Shown piece by piece: positions 1 to 6,072 of a stretch of DNA of 6,072 bases. The DNA is from Sphingobacteriia bacterium. Lineage in GTDB: Bacteria; Bacteroidota; Bacteroidia; NS11-12g; UBA955. The notes below the pieces were generated by a model. It saw nothing but the letters and a program-made list of their open reading frames with translations. It did not search any database and was not told the DNA's origin. Position 1 is the stretch's first letter, and each line of letters opens with the position of its first letter. The stretch spans positions 1-6,072 of the forward strand of contig JAGKXC010000109.1 in NCBI GenBank assembly GCA_021151535.1, written 5' to 3'. Made by a program: the position numbers and the translations under genes.

Positions 1-951
1 CCCTATAAATGTACTGATATTTTTTTGCAAGAAAATATCAATAATATTAAAAAAAATAACAATGTAAAAATTATAAAAAAAATTAAAAACAATATTCATT
101 TTATTGAAATAAATATTAATGAAGACAAACTGCATGAAATTCAAGCAAAAGTGGAAAGCAAAAGATTTGCTTGGTATGGTGAAGGAATCAGCATAGCTAT
201 TCTCACACTTTTTATCATTGGAATCTTAGGCTACTACCTAGATAGAATCATTAGATTCAACCAACAACAGAACAACTTTTTACTTGCCATAACGCACGAA
301 TTAAAGACCCCTGTAGCATCTGCTTCACTTGCAATTCATTCGGCCAAAAAATTTGAAAATGACCCAGGCAAAGTAAACCATGTTTTGGGAATAGCGCAAC
401 ACAATTTAAAACGACTTGCAAACCTTATAGAACAAGTAGTTATGGCCACCAAATTCGAAAACAATTTCATAGTTTGTCATAGGGAATGGATTAGCTTAGA
501 AAAAATTTTTGAAAATGTTTTTGCTGATTTCGGCGAAAACCTTCCCAAAAACTTAAAAAAATCATCATCAAACTACAAAAATATATCACTTTATTGTGAT
601 ATGGAAATGATTCAAATTGCAATCTCAAATTTAATTTCAAATGCGATAAAATATAGTTTAGAAAACGACGTTAATATTAACGTGAAAGTTCAAACCATGG
701 GAAATCTTTCGGCAATCACTGTTTGTGATACGGGAATAGGTATACCCGTTAAGGAAAGAAAAATGGTTCTGAAAAAATTCTATCGATCAGGAAACGAAAA
801 AACCAGATTTGCTAAAGGTTCTGGATTAGGCTTATTCTTAGTAAAGAAAATTGCCGATCTACATAATGCCAAAATCAACATTGCTCCTAACACCCCTCGG
901 GGTACTTGCATATCAATCCTATTTAAAACCGCAGACATTAGAATGGAATGA
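1..951 (+). CDS. Sensor histidine kinase, C-terminal part (5' end outside window)
   Basis: Membrane-bound sensor kinase that autophosphorylates on histidine and passes the phosphate to the response regulator encoded next. The frame is open to base 1, and the first in-frame ATG lies beyond the H box, so the true start is upstream; a TTG at 25 is unlikely to be the start. Counting residues from that TTG: a Lys/Asn/Ile-rich stretch (about 1-30), probably the end of the extracytoplasmic sensor; a membrane helix (about 53-72); a short linker; the HisKA H box AITHELKTP with phospho-acceptor His91; then the HATPase_c domain with N box (NLISNAIKY, 202-210), G1 box (DTGIGI, 235-240), F box (KKFYRSG, 250-256) and G2 box (GSGLGL, 265-270). 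All catalytic motifs are intact. The linker resembles kinases common in Bacteroidota, where QQQNNF comes directly before the H box and no HAMP domain is seen. The stimulus cannot be inferred. The stop overlaps the regulator start (ATGA). Confidence 0.93.
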   Translation, partial: PYKCTDIFLQENINNIKKNNNVKIIKKIKNNIHFIEININEDKLHEIQAKVESKRFAWYGEGISIAILTLFIIGILGYYLDRIIRFNQQQNNFLLAITHELKTPVASASLAIHSAKKFENDPGKVNHVLGIAQHNLKRLANLIEQVVMATKFENNFIVCHREWISLEKIFENVFADFGENLPKNLKKSSSNYKNISLYCDMEMIQIAISNLISNAIKYSLENDVNINVKVQTMGNLSAITVCDTGIGIPVKERKMVLKKFYRSGNEKTRFAKGSGLGLFLVKKIADLHNAKINIAPNTPRGTCISILFKTADIRME

Positions 952-1655
952 AGAAAAACTACAGAATCTTAATTGTTGAAGACGAAACAGACTTAGCTGA
1001 ATTATTGAAACTCAACCTAGAATCAGAAGGTTTCAGAGTTACTTTGGCATTACACGGTGCCATTGCCATTAATTTGCTCAAGACTGAGAGTTTTGATCTT
1101 ATCATTATGGATATAATGATGCCTTCTATGGACGGTTTAACGGCTACACATCACATCCGATTATCTAGTAATAACGTCCCTATTCTTATTCTTTCTGCTG
1201 GAAGCACAGCTCAAGACAGAATCAATGGTTTACGTTCAGGAGCTGATGATTATATGAGTAAGCCATTTGAGATGGAAGAATTGGTTTTAAGAGTTGAGAA
1301 AATATTAATGAGAGCCCACAGAGAAGACCCTGTAATCAACTACATGGAATTCGAATTTGGTGGCAATTATGTAAATTTCAACAGTTACGAAGCCAAAGGT
1401 GTGAATGGAGAATTTAAATTAACCAAAAAGGAAGCTCAACTACTGCGTTTACTAATCGAAAAGAAAAACATGGTTGTAAGTAGAGAAGAAATCTTAAAAA
1501 CCGTTTGGGGTTACACTGTTTTTCCTTCTACTCGAACCATTGATAATTTCATTTTGGCTTTTAGAAAATACTTTGAAACCGACATAAAAAATCCTAGATA
1601 CTTTTTAAGTCACAGGGGATTAGGTTATAAGTTTTCTGAGTTAGGCGAAGATTGA
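948..1655 (+). CDS. OmpR/PhoB-family response regulator transcription factor
   Basis: Cytoplasmic DNA-binding regulator, predicted partner of the kinase just upstream. The N-terminal receiver domain (about 5-120) has the acidic pair Glu11/Asp12, phospho-acceptor Asp55 in IIMDIMMP, Ser83 at the usual Thr/Ser switch position and Lys105 in the SKPF motif. The C-terminal winged-helix domain (about 133-230) has the recognition-helix segment TRTIDNFILAFRKYFE and the wing motif RGLGYKF typical of Trans_reg_C. Its length of 235 aa is normal for the subfamily. The ATG at 948 overlaps the kinase stop by 4 bases, which points to translational coupling and a shared operon; MKKNYRILIVEDE is a typical N-terminus for the family, so the start is secure. 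The last 31 bases overlap the convergent oxidoreductase gene. Target genes cannot be deduced from this window. Confidence 0.96.
   Translation: MKKNYRILIVEDETDLAELLKLNLESEGFRVTLALHGAIAINLLKTESFDLIIMDIMMPSMDGLTATHHIRLSSNNVPILILSAGSTAQDRINGLRSGADDYMSKPFEMEELVLRVEKILMRAHREDPVINYMEFEFGGNYVNFNSYEAKGVNGEFKLTKKEAQLLRLLIEKKNMVVSREEILKTVWGYTVFPSTRTIDNFILAFRKYFETDIKNPRYFLSHRGLGYKFSELGED
1625..1655. other. Tail-to-tail overlap of response regulator and oxidoreductase genes
   Basis: The + strand regulator ends with TGA at 1653-1655 and the - strand oxidoreductase ends with TAA at 1625-1627, so their last 31 bases are shared. I see no stable hairpin followed by a T run here for either direction, so transcripts from the two sides probably run into each other's coding region. 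Confidence 0.85.
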
Positions 1656-2920
1656 TTTTTCTTTTTGGCGATTGATTGGGCTACCAAATTGGCCGTACTC
1701 CATGCGGCTTGGAAATTAAATCCGCCGGTAACACCATCTATGTTCAAGAATTCACCTGTTGCAAACAAGCCAGGATTGTCAATCAATTCCATGGATTTTA
1801 ACAGTATGGATACATCTTCTATTCCTCCTGCCGTAACAAATTCCTCTTTGAATGTGGTTTTACCAATAATATCAAAAGGCATTCTCAGTGTATTTTCAAC
1901 TATTTTATTTTTCTCGGATTTGCTTAATTCAAAACATTTCTTTTCTGTTGATACCGCTGATTTTTCCAAAATCAAATTCCAAATTCTATTTGGCAAAGTT
2001 TGAGGCAAGGGAAGATTTCCAATGTTCTTTTTAAGATTATCTTCAACTAACTGATATATCACTTCTCTGAATTGGTTTTCAGGATCAGACACCCAACCTA
2101 TCAATACCGTGCACTGGTATTTTTTTTCATTCAACCATTCTGCCGCCCAGGCACTCGTTTTTAACACTGCCGGTCCACTTAATCCCCAATGTGTAACTAG
2201 TATTGGCCCTTGAAACGCAACATCAAAACCCACTAACTTTACATTACCTGATTCAACTGCAACGCCAGACAATGCTGTCAAAACACTATCTTTTATCTGA
2301 AAAGTAAACAATGAAGGGACGGGAAATTTCACATTAATGCCCAATTGCTGCAGAACTGCATAGTGGTTAAGATTTTGTTGACCGCCCATCGCCAGAACAA
2401 CAAATTCTGATTTCACTGAAGCAGATTCTTTGTCTTTATTGAAAAACTCTGAAGACCAAATGTTTTCAGCATCTTTATGAAGATGAACCAATTCCCAGCC
2501 TTTCACAATGTCAATCGCGTATTTTTTTGCCAAAAACTCAAACAATCCTGCAATGGTTTCTGAATTATCAGTAATGGGAAACATACGTCCGTCTGCTTCG
2601 GTTTTCAGCGCTACCCCATGTTTTTCAAACCAATCAATGGTATTACTCACATTCCACATGTTAAACGCTTCCTTTAACATACGTTTACCGCGAGGATAGG
2701 AAGATAGTAATTCGCTATTCCTCAAGCAATTATGGGTAACATTGCACCGACCTCCTCCACTTACCCGCACTTTGGATAACAACTTCTGTGTTTTCTCAAC
2801 AATTACGATATTCAGTTGGGGGTGGAGCTCTTTTAATCTTATGGCTGCAAAGAATCCTGCAGCTCCTCCGCCCACAACTACCACATCATAAGGTTTTTCT
2901 GTCCACTTCTCCAAATCCAT
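1625..2920 (-). CDS. BaiN/HI0933-family NAD(P)/FAD-dependent oxidoreductase
   Basis: Predicted soluble flavoprotein of the HI0933/YhiN/BaiN group (older annotations: aminoacetone oxidase family FAD-binding enzyme). The true substrate is uncertain for most members. At the N-terminus is a Rossmann FAD-binding motif, VVVVGGGAAG (13-22), with the acidic end of beta strand 2 at Glu42 (VIVEK), followed by the family signature VRVSGGGRCNVTH (51-63). In the middle are VPSLFTFQI (201-209) and THWGLSGPAVL (243-253). At the C-terminus, FVTAGGI (361-367) and ATGEFLNIDGVTGGFNFQAAW (387-407) form the second flavin-contacting part. The 431 aa length is slightly above the usual ~400, mainly from a short N-terminal lead and a polar tail (KKKNQSSPNSENL). 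No signal peptide or membrane segment is seen. The ATG at 2918-2920 fits, with the Rossmann strand starting near residue 11; no clear Shine-Dalgarno is visible, as is usual for Bacteroidota. It lies 21 bp behind the glycosyltransferase and is probably co-transcribed. Its 3' end overlaps the response regulator gene. Confidence 0.93.
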   Translation of the reverse strand: MDLEKWTEKPYDVVVVGGGAAGFFAAIRLKELHPQLNIVIVEKTQKLLSKVRVSGGGRCNVTHNCLRNSELLSSYPRGKRMLKEAFNMWNVSNTIDWFEKHGVALKTEADGRMFPITDNSETIAGLFEFLAKKYAIDIVKGWELVHLHKDAENIWSSEFFNKDKESASVKSEFVVLAMGGQQNLNHYAVLQQLGINVKFPVPSLFTFQIKDSVLTALSGVAVESGNVKLVGFDVAFQGPILVTHWGLSGPAVLKTSAWAAEWLNEKKYQCTVLIGWVSDPENQFREVIYQLVEDNLKKNIGNLPLPQTLPNRIWNLILEKSAVSTEKKCFELSKSEKNKIVENTLRMPFDIIGKTTFKEEFVTAGGIEDVSILLKSMELIDNPGLFATGEFLNIDGVTGGFNFQAAWSTANLVAQSIAKKKNQSSPNSENL

Positions 2921-2941
2921 AACTAATTACACAAAAACGAT
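2921..2941 (-). other. Short intergenic gap between glycosyltransferase and oxidoreductase genes
   Basis: The 21 bp gap is A/T-rich and has no hairpin, no Shine-Dalgarno core and no exact match to the Bacteroidota TAnnTTTG promoter element. It is best read as an intra-operon spacer with weak, A/T-dependent initiation at the downstream ATG. Confidence 0.6.
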
Positions 2942-3829
2942 TTAGATGATTTTATAGTTCTTATACTCGCCAATTCTAACACCAAAAGTTTTTTCAAACC
3001 AATACAAAAATGCCGCTTTAAAACCAAAATTCTTCCGGGTTGGATCTACTTCGAATTTCCAATTAATGCGATTAATTCGTTCCGACATTATAGCCGGATG
3101 CGAGCCTTGATAATGTTGCAGAGAATCTACCACTCCGTAATCAAAACTATCTTTCCCCAGCACATTTTTTTGCATAAATTGATCATCGTGCCACAAACGG
3201 TGAAACTGTTCTTGTTTCTGCTGCTGCGCTTTAGGATGTTTTACCCAACCATAGTGATAAACATAAGCATTGATTGGCTTAACTTGTAATTTTTGCTCAT
3301 TGAAAAATCGAAATCCTTGGGCATCCTTCCAAGAAGAAATATCCCTCCTGTTTTTAATTATCCGAATTTCATTTCGGTACCATCGCCGAGAATCTCCAAC
3401 ATAATCATAAGAACCATAAAAATGCTTATACTTTAAAAGCAATCCATGCACCTGTTCATCCTGAGCGTATGTATTCATGGCAGCTTGAATTGCTGGATAA
3501 TCTTCCTGGTGCAAACATTCATCCGCTTGAATATAAATAACCCAAGTAGCTTCCCTAGGCACCGCCGCAAGCGCTTTATTGGTTTCAACAGCCAATACTC
3601 TGCCTCCTTCCCTCAAATTATCATCCCAAACTGTATCAATTATACGAATTTCCGGCCAGCTCGGGTCTTTAATTTCATTTAATTGGGCGATATAATTGCG
3701 GGTGTCATCATCGCTATTTCCAACTGCTACGATAAAATCATCTACCAACGGGAGTACCGAAAAAATAGCCTCCTTAATGGGATAATCGGCCTTAATTACG
3801 TTCCTTGCTATTGTAATACCTACGTTCAT
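2942..3829 (-). CDS. Glycosyltransferase family 2-like protein
   Basis: Predicted cytoplasmic GT-A-fold glycosyltransferase that would move a sugar from a nucleotide-sugar donor to an unknown acceptor. The first beta strand begins at once (VGITIARN, 3-10), which supports the ATG at 3827-3829 as the true start even though it lies inside the dnaE 3' end. Further visible parts are DDFIVAVGNSDDDT (30-43), a typical second strand and donor-binding acidic loop; RVLAVETNKAL (77-87); and WVIYIQADE (96-104), where QADE takes the place of the DxD metal-binding motif with Asp103 as the probable ligand. The later part has the distinctive YVGDSRRWYRNEIRII (143-158) and KDAQGFRFF (168-176), then a Gln-rich helix (about 200-209). 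At 295 aa it is a complete single-domain enzyme with no membrane segment. I recall similar proteins as conserved across Bacteroidota, but know of no defined substrate. A role in cell-surface glycan synthesis is only inference. Confidence 0.85.
   Translation of the reverse strand: MNVGITIARNVIKADYPIKEAIFSVLPLVDDFIVAVGNSDDDTRNYIAQLNEIKDPSWPEIRIIDTVWDDNLREGGRVLAVETNKALAAVPREATWVIYIQADECLHQEDYPAIQAAMNTYAQDEQVHGLLLKYKHFYGSYDYVGDSRRWYRNEIRIIKNRRDISSWKDAQGFRFFNEQKLQVKPINAYVYHYGWVKHPKAQQQKQEQFHRLWHDDQFMQKNVLGKDSFDYGVVDSLQHYQGSHPAIMSERINRINWKFEVDPTRKNFGFKAAFLYWFEKTFGVRIGEYKNYKII
3792..3829 (-). other. dnaE / glycosyltransferase gene overlap
   Basis: The glycosyltransferase ATG (3827-3829) lies in the +1-shifted frame of dnaE, 38 bases before the end of the dnaE TAA (3792-3794). 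Just ahead of it is the purine-rich run AGAAAGAAAAGCCG, only a weak ribosome-binding sequence. This arrangement suggests that ribosomes finishing dnaE re-initiate or couple onto the downstream gene, keeping the two in one transcript. Confidence 0.8.
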
Positions 3830-6072
3830 CGGCTTTTCTTTCTGGTTTCCATTTATCCAACATTTTAGCAGAAAATACCAATTCCATTTCTGTTAAAATT
3901 TCCGTTACTTCTTTACAATATCTCATTCCTTTTCTGGCAATCATTTTCACTCCCAACTTTTCATCGCCATCATGAAAATTGAAATACAGCGGCGTTTGAC
4001 CTGGATACTGATCCAAAATATCAACTAAAATCTGCTGCTTCCCTTGCTCCAAATCCATAGGTGTCATGTCTACAACTACTGATTTAAACAATGTTTCTTC
4101 ATCAACATCAGCCGCCAAGCCAAGCGAATGAATCGAAACCCGCATTTCGTCTTTGGAACTCATGTAATCTGTTTGTCCGGTCACAATCAAGATATAATCC
4201 TTATTCAACAACTGCTTGTATTTCAAATAGGTATCTTTAAACAGGGCGATTTCCACACTTCCGGAATAATCCATAATGGTGAATCTACCATACGGTGTTC
4301 CCTTTTGAGAAATAAACTCTTTGGCCGATGTTATAATCCCCATGATCTGAAATACAGTTTCCGATTTATCGGCGATGTATTGCTGATAATCCTTGATCGA
4401 CATGTTAGGGATATTGTCGTAAATAAATCGATGATCGTCTAACGGGTGCTTACTCAAGAATACACCTACCAATTCTTCCTCTGCTTTTAATTCATCTAAG
4501 AGTGTAAGGCGATCCACATTCGGCAATTTGGGCTCTGCTGTATCAGCGGAATCGTTAGCTCCACCTCCGAACAACGATGTTTGTCCGCTGATTTTATCCG
4601 CTTGCACTTTTTGAGCGTAGCGCATCGCCAGTTCTATTCCATTTTTACCATCTGCATCATCTACAAAATACTGAGCGCGGTGGTATCTTGGATCAAAATC
4701 AAACACCCCAGCTTTTGCCATATTCTCGATATTACGTTTGTTAACTGCCCTCAAATTCACACGGGTTAACAAATCACACATGCTTTTAAATGGGCCAGTT
4801 TCATCTCTTACCTTGAGAATTTCTTCTACTGCACCTTCGCCCACTCCTTTTACGGCGTTTAACCCAAAGCGGATTTGACCTTGTGGCGTAACAGAAAATG
4901 CTGATCTACTTTCATTTAGATCCGGGCCCAAAACTTTGATTCCAGCTCGATGACATTCTTCCATATAGAAAGTAATCTTTTTGATATCGCCCATGTTACT
5001 TTTTAACACGGCAGCCATGAATTGGGCGGGGTAATTGGCTTTTAAGTATGCGGTTTGAAAAGCCACAACTGCATAACAAGTTGAGTGTGATTTGTTAAAT
5101 GCGTACTGCGCAAATTCTTCCCAGTCTGAGTAAATTTTTTCTAGAACTTTTGGCGGGTAACCTTTTTCCAAGGCCCCATTCATAAAATCTGTTTTGAGTT
5201 TATCAATGATGCTCTTGTTCTTTTTACCCATGGCTTTACGCAGCTCATCGGCTTTACCTTTAGAAAAACCTGCCAATTTCTGAGAAAGCAACATTACCTG
5301 TTCCTGATAAACTGTAATACCATAGGTTTCTTTGAGGTATTCTTCCATTTCTGGCAAATCGAATTCAACAGGTTTTCTGCCGTGTTTTCGATCAATAAAA
5401 TCAGGGATGTATTTCAAAGGTCCCGGGCGATACAGCGCGTTCATGGCGATCAAATCCCCAAATTGAGTGGGCTTTAATTCGCGCATATACTTTTGCATAC
5501 CTGGACTTTCAAACTGAAACACGCCGTTGGTTTCACCTTTTTGGAACAGTTCGTAGGTCTTCGGATCATCCAACGGAATATCTTCCAAAATGATCTCATC
5601 GCCCGTTGTTTCCTTAATAATCCGCAACGCATCTTTCATGATGGTTAACGTACTCAATCCCAGGAAGTCCATCTTCAACAAACCGGCTTTTTCAATCTGG
5701 TTTACATCATATTGCACCTGCATCCACGGGGAGTCTCGGCTTAAGGATACGGGAACAAGTTCTAGGTTCTTGGATTCATCATTTGCCAGTTCATCCACAT
5801 TGGCGTGAAGCAATTGCCCTAGCGACATGTTTCCAGGCACCATTTTACTCAATCTATCGGTATTTGCCAATGGATATTGCAGCACCCTTCCTACGTCGCG
5901 AATGGCACTTTTAGCGGCCATGGTTCCATAAGTAATGATTTGGGCGATTCTTCTTTCGCCATATTTTTGGGCTACATAGTTGATTACTTTGTCTCGGCCC
6001 TCATCGTCAAAGTCAATATCCACATCGGGCATACTCACCCTTTCAGGATTCAAGAAACGCTCAAAAAGCAGA
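3792..6072 (-). CDS. dnaE: DNA polymerase III alpha subunit, C-terminal two thirds (5' end outside window), with apparent internal deletion
   Basis: Catalytic subunit of the replicative polymerase. The frame runs off the right edge (the first full codons read LLFERFLNPERV), so the PHP domain and true start are missing; the Leu codon at 6051-6053 is internal and is used as residue 1 here. In order: PDVDIDF (9-15) with two catalytic Asp; KMDFLGL (127-133) with the third, Asp129; fingers region with FQFESPGMQ (179-187), NALYRPGPL (205-213), TVYQEQVM (247-254), LRKAMGKK (271-278) and FNKSHSTCYA (319-328); helix-hairpin-helix around VKGVGEGAVEEI (401-412); clamp-binding motif QTSLF (491-495); KHPLDD (535-540); OB fold (about 567-645); C-terminal tau-binding-like region ending in a highly charged tail (735-753). 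Odd: the conserved LEGxxRNxGxHAxG segment expected between residues about 70 and 110 is absent, with no frameshift. Its stop lies 38 bases inside the glycosyltransferase gene. Family identity is certain; whether this copy is active is not. Confidence 0.96.
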   Translation of the reverse strand, partial: LLFERFLNPERVSMPDVDIDFDDEGRDKVINYVAQKYGERRIAQIITYGTMAAKSAIRDVGRVLQYPLANTDRLSKMVPGNMSLGQLLHANVDELANDESKNLELVPVSLSRDSPWMQVQYDVNQIEKAGLLKMDFLGLSTLTIMKDALRIIKETTGDEIILEDIPLDDPKTYELFQKGETNGVFQFESPGMQKYMRELKPTQFGDLIAMNALYRPGPLKYIPDFIDRKHGRKPVEFDLPEMEEYLKETYGITVYQEQVMLLSQKLAGFSKGKADELRKAMGKKNKSIIDKLKTDFMNGALEKGYPPKVLEKIYSDWEEFAQYAFNKSHSTCYAVVAFQTAYLKANYPAQFMAAVLKSNMGDIKKITFYMEECHRAGIKVLGPDLNESRSAFSVTPQGQIRFGLNAVKGVGEGAVEEILKVRDETGPFKSMCDLLTRVNLRAVNKRNIENMAKAGVFDFDPRYHRAQYFVDDADGKNGIELAMRYAQKVQADKISGQTSLFGGGANDSADTAEPKLPNVDRLTLLDELKAEEELVGVFLSKHPLDDHRFIYDNIPNMSIKDYQQYIADKSETVFQIMGIITSAKEFISQKGTPYGRFTIMDYSGSVEIALFKDTYLKYKQLLNKDYILIVTGQTDYMSSKDEMRVSIHSLGLAADVDEETLFKSVVVDMTPMDLEQGKQQILVDILDQYPGQTPLYFNFHDGDEKLGVKMIARKGMRYCKEVTEILTEMELVFSAKMLDKWKPERKADERRYYNSKERN
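4569..4583 (-). other. Predicted beta sliding-clamp-binding motif in DnaE
   Basis: These five codons encode QTSLF, a good match to the bacterial clamp-binding consensus QxxLF. It lies between the helix-hairpin-helix region and the OB fold, in a Gly/Asp/Ala-rich, probably flexible segment. This is the same relative place as the internal clamp motif of E. coli alpha (QADMF). Inference: this is the main contact tethering the polymerase to the DnaN clamp. Confidence 0.75.

Noticed and set aside
25..27. TTG as the start codon of the histidine kinase
   Set aside because: The frame is open to base 1 with sense codons, the sensor part would be far too short, and no plausible ribosome site precedes it. 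The gene is simply cut by the window edge.
892..903. ACCCC/GGGGT inverted repeat near the kinase 3' end as a terminator
   Set aside because: The loop is only 2 bases, no T run follows, and it lies inside the conserved coding end of the kinase, ahead of its coupled partner gene.
1644..1677. Imperfect direct repeat (GGCGAAGATTGATT / GGCGATTGATT) as a binding site or attachment site
   Set aside because: It is short and imperfect, lies within coding sequence, and there is no mobile element or integrase nearby.
1665..2003. Open frame of 112 codons on the + strand opposite the oxidoreductase gene
   Set aside because: It lies wholly antisense to a gene with clear family motifs, has no recognisable domain and no start signal.
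4128..4442. Open frame of 104 codons on the + strand opposite dnaE, and similar shorter ones elsewhere
   Set aside because: They are antisense shadows of conserved coding sequence with no domain, no start signal and an unnatural residue mix.
6051..6053. TTG as the start codon of dnaE
   Set aside because: It codes for an internal Leu in the family motif LLFERFLNPERV, which continues to the right edge, so the gene is truncated by the window.

Overview
The window looks like a chromosomal piece from a member of the Bacteroidota. The low G+C, the lack of clear Shine-Dalgarno sequences and the close match of all five genes to Bacteroidota-style family versions support this; the class is not certain. 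It holds five protein genes and almost no non-coding DNA. The only clear intergenic gap is 21 bp. There are no RNA genes, insertion sequences, CRISPR arrays or phage genes, and no stretch over 300 bases without a gene.

Left part, + strand (1-1655): the 3' part of a sensor histidine kinase gene, cut by the left window edge, overlaps by 4 bases (ATGA) with an OmpR/PhoB-type response regulator gene. Together they form a two-component system. The kinase keeps its last membrane segment, H box and ATPase core; most of its sensing part lies outside the window.

Right part, - strand (6072-1625, reading leftward): dnaE (replicative DNA polymerase III alpha subunit, cut at its 5' end by the right window edge), then a family 2-like glycosyltransferase whose start overlaps the dnaE end by 38 bases, then 21 bp later a BaiN/HI0933-type FAD-dependent oxidoreductase. 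The spacing suggests one transcript. The three functions have no obvious pathway in common, so this is probably a co-transcribed housekeeping cluster. The oxidoreductase and response regulator genes meet tail to tail and overlap by 31 bp, leaving no room for an ordinary intergenic terminator.

Most unusual point: the DnaE polymerase core seems to lack, without any frame break, a segment of roughly 35-50 residues between the first two catalytic aspartates and the third. In the family this segment carries the very conserved LEGxxRNxGxHAxG signature. Everything around it looks normal. It is either a real and remarkable deletion or a sequence/assembly artefact. I found no convincing new multi-gene system.
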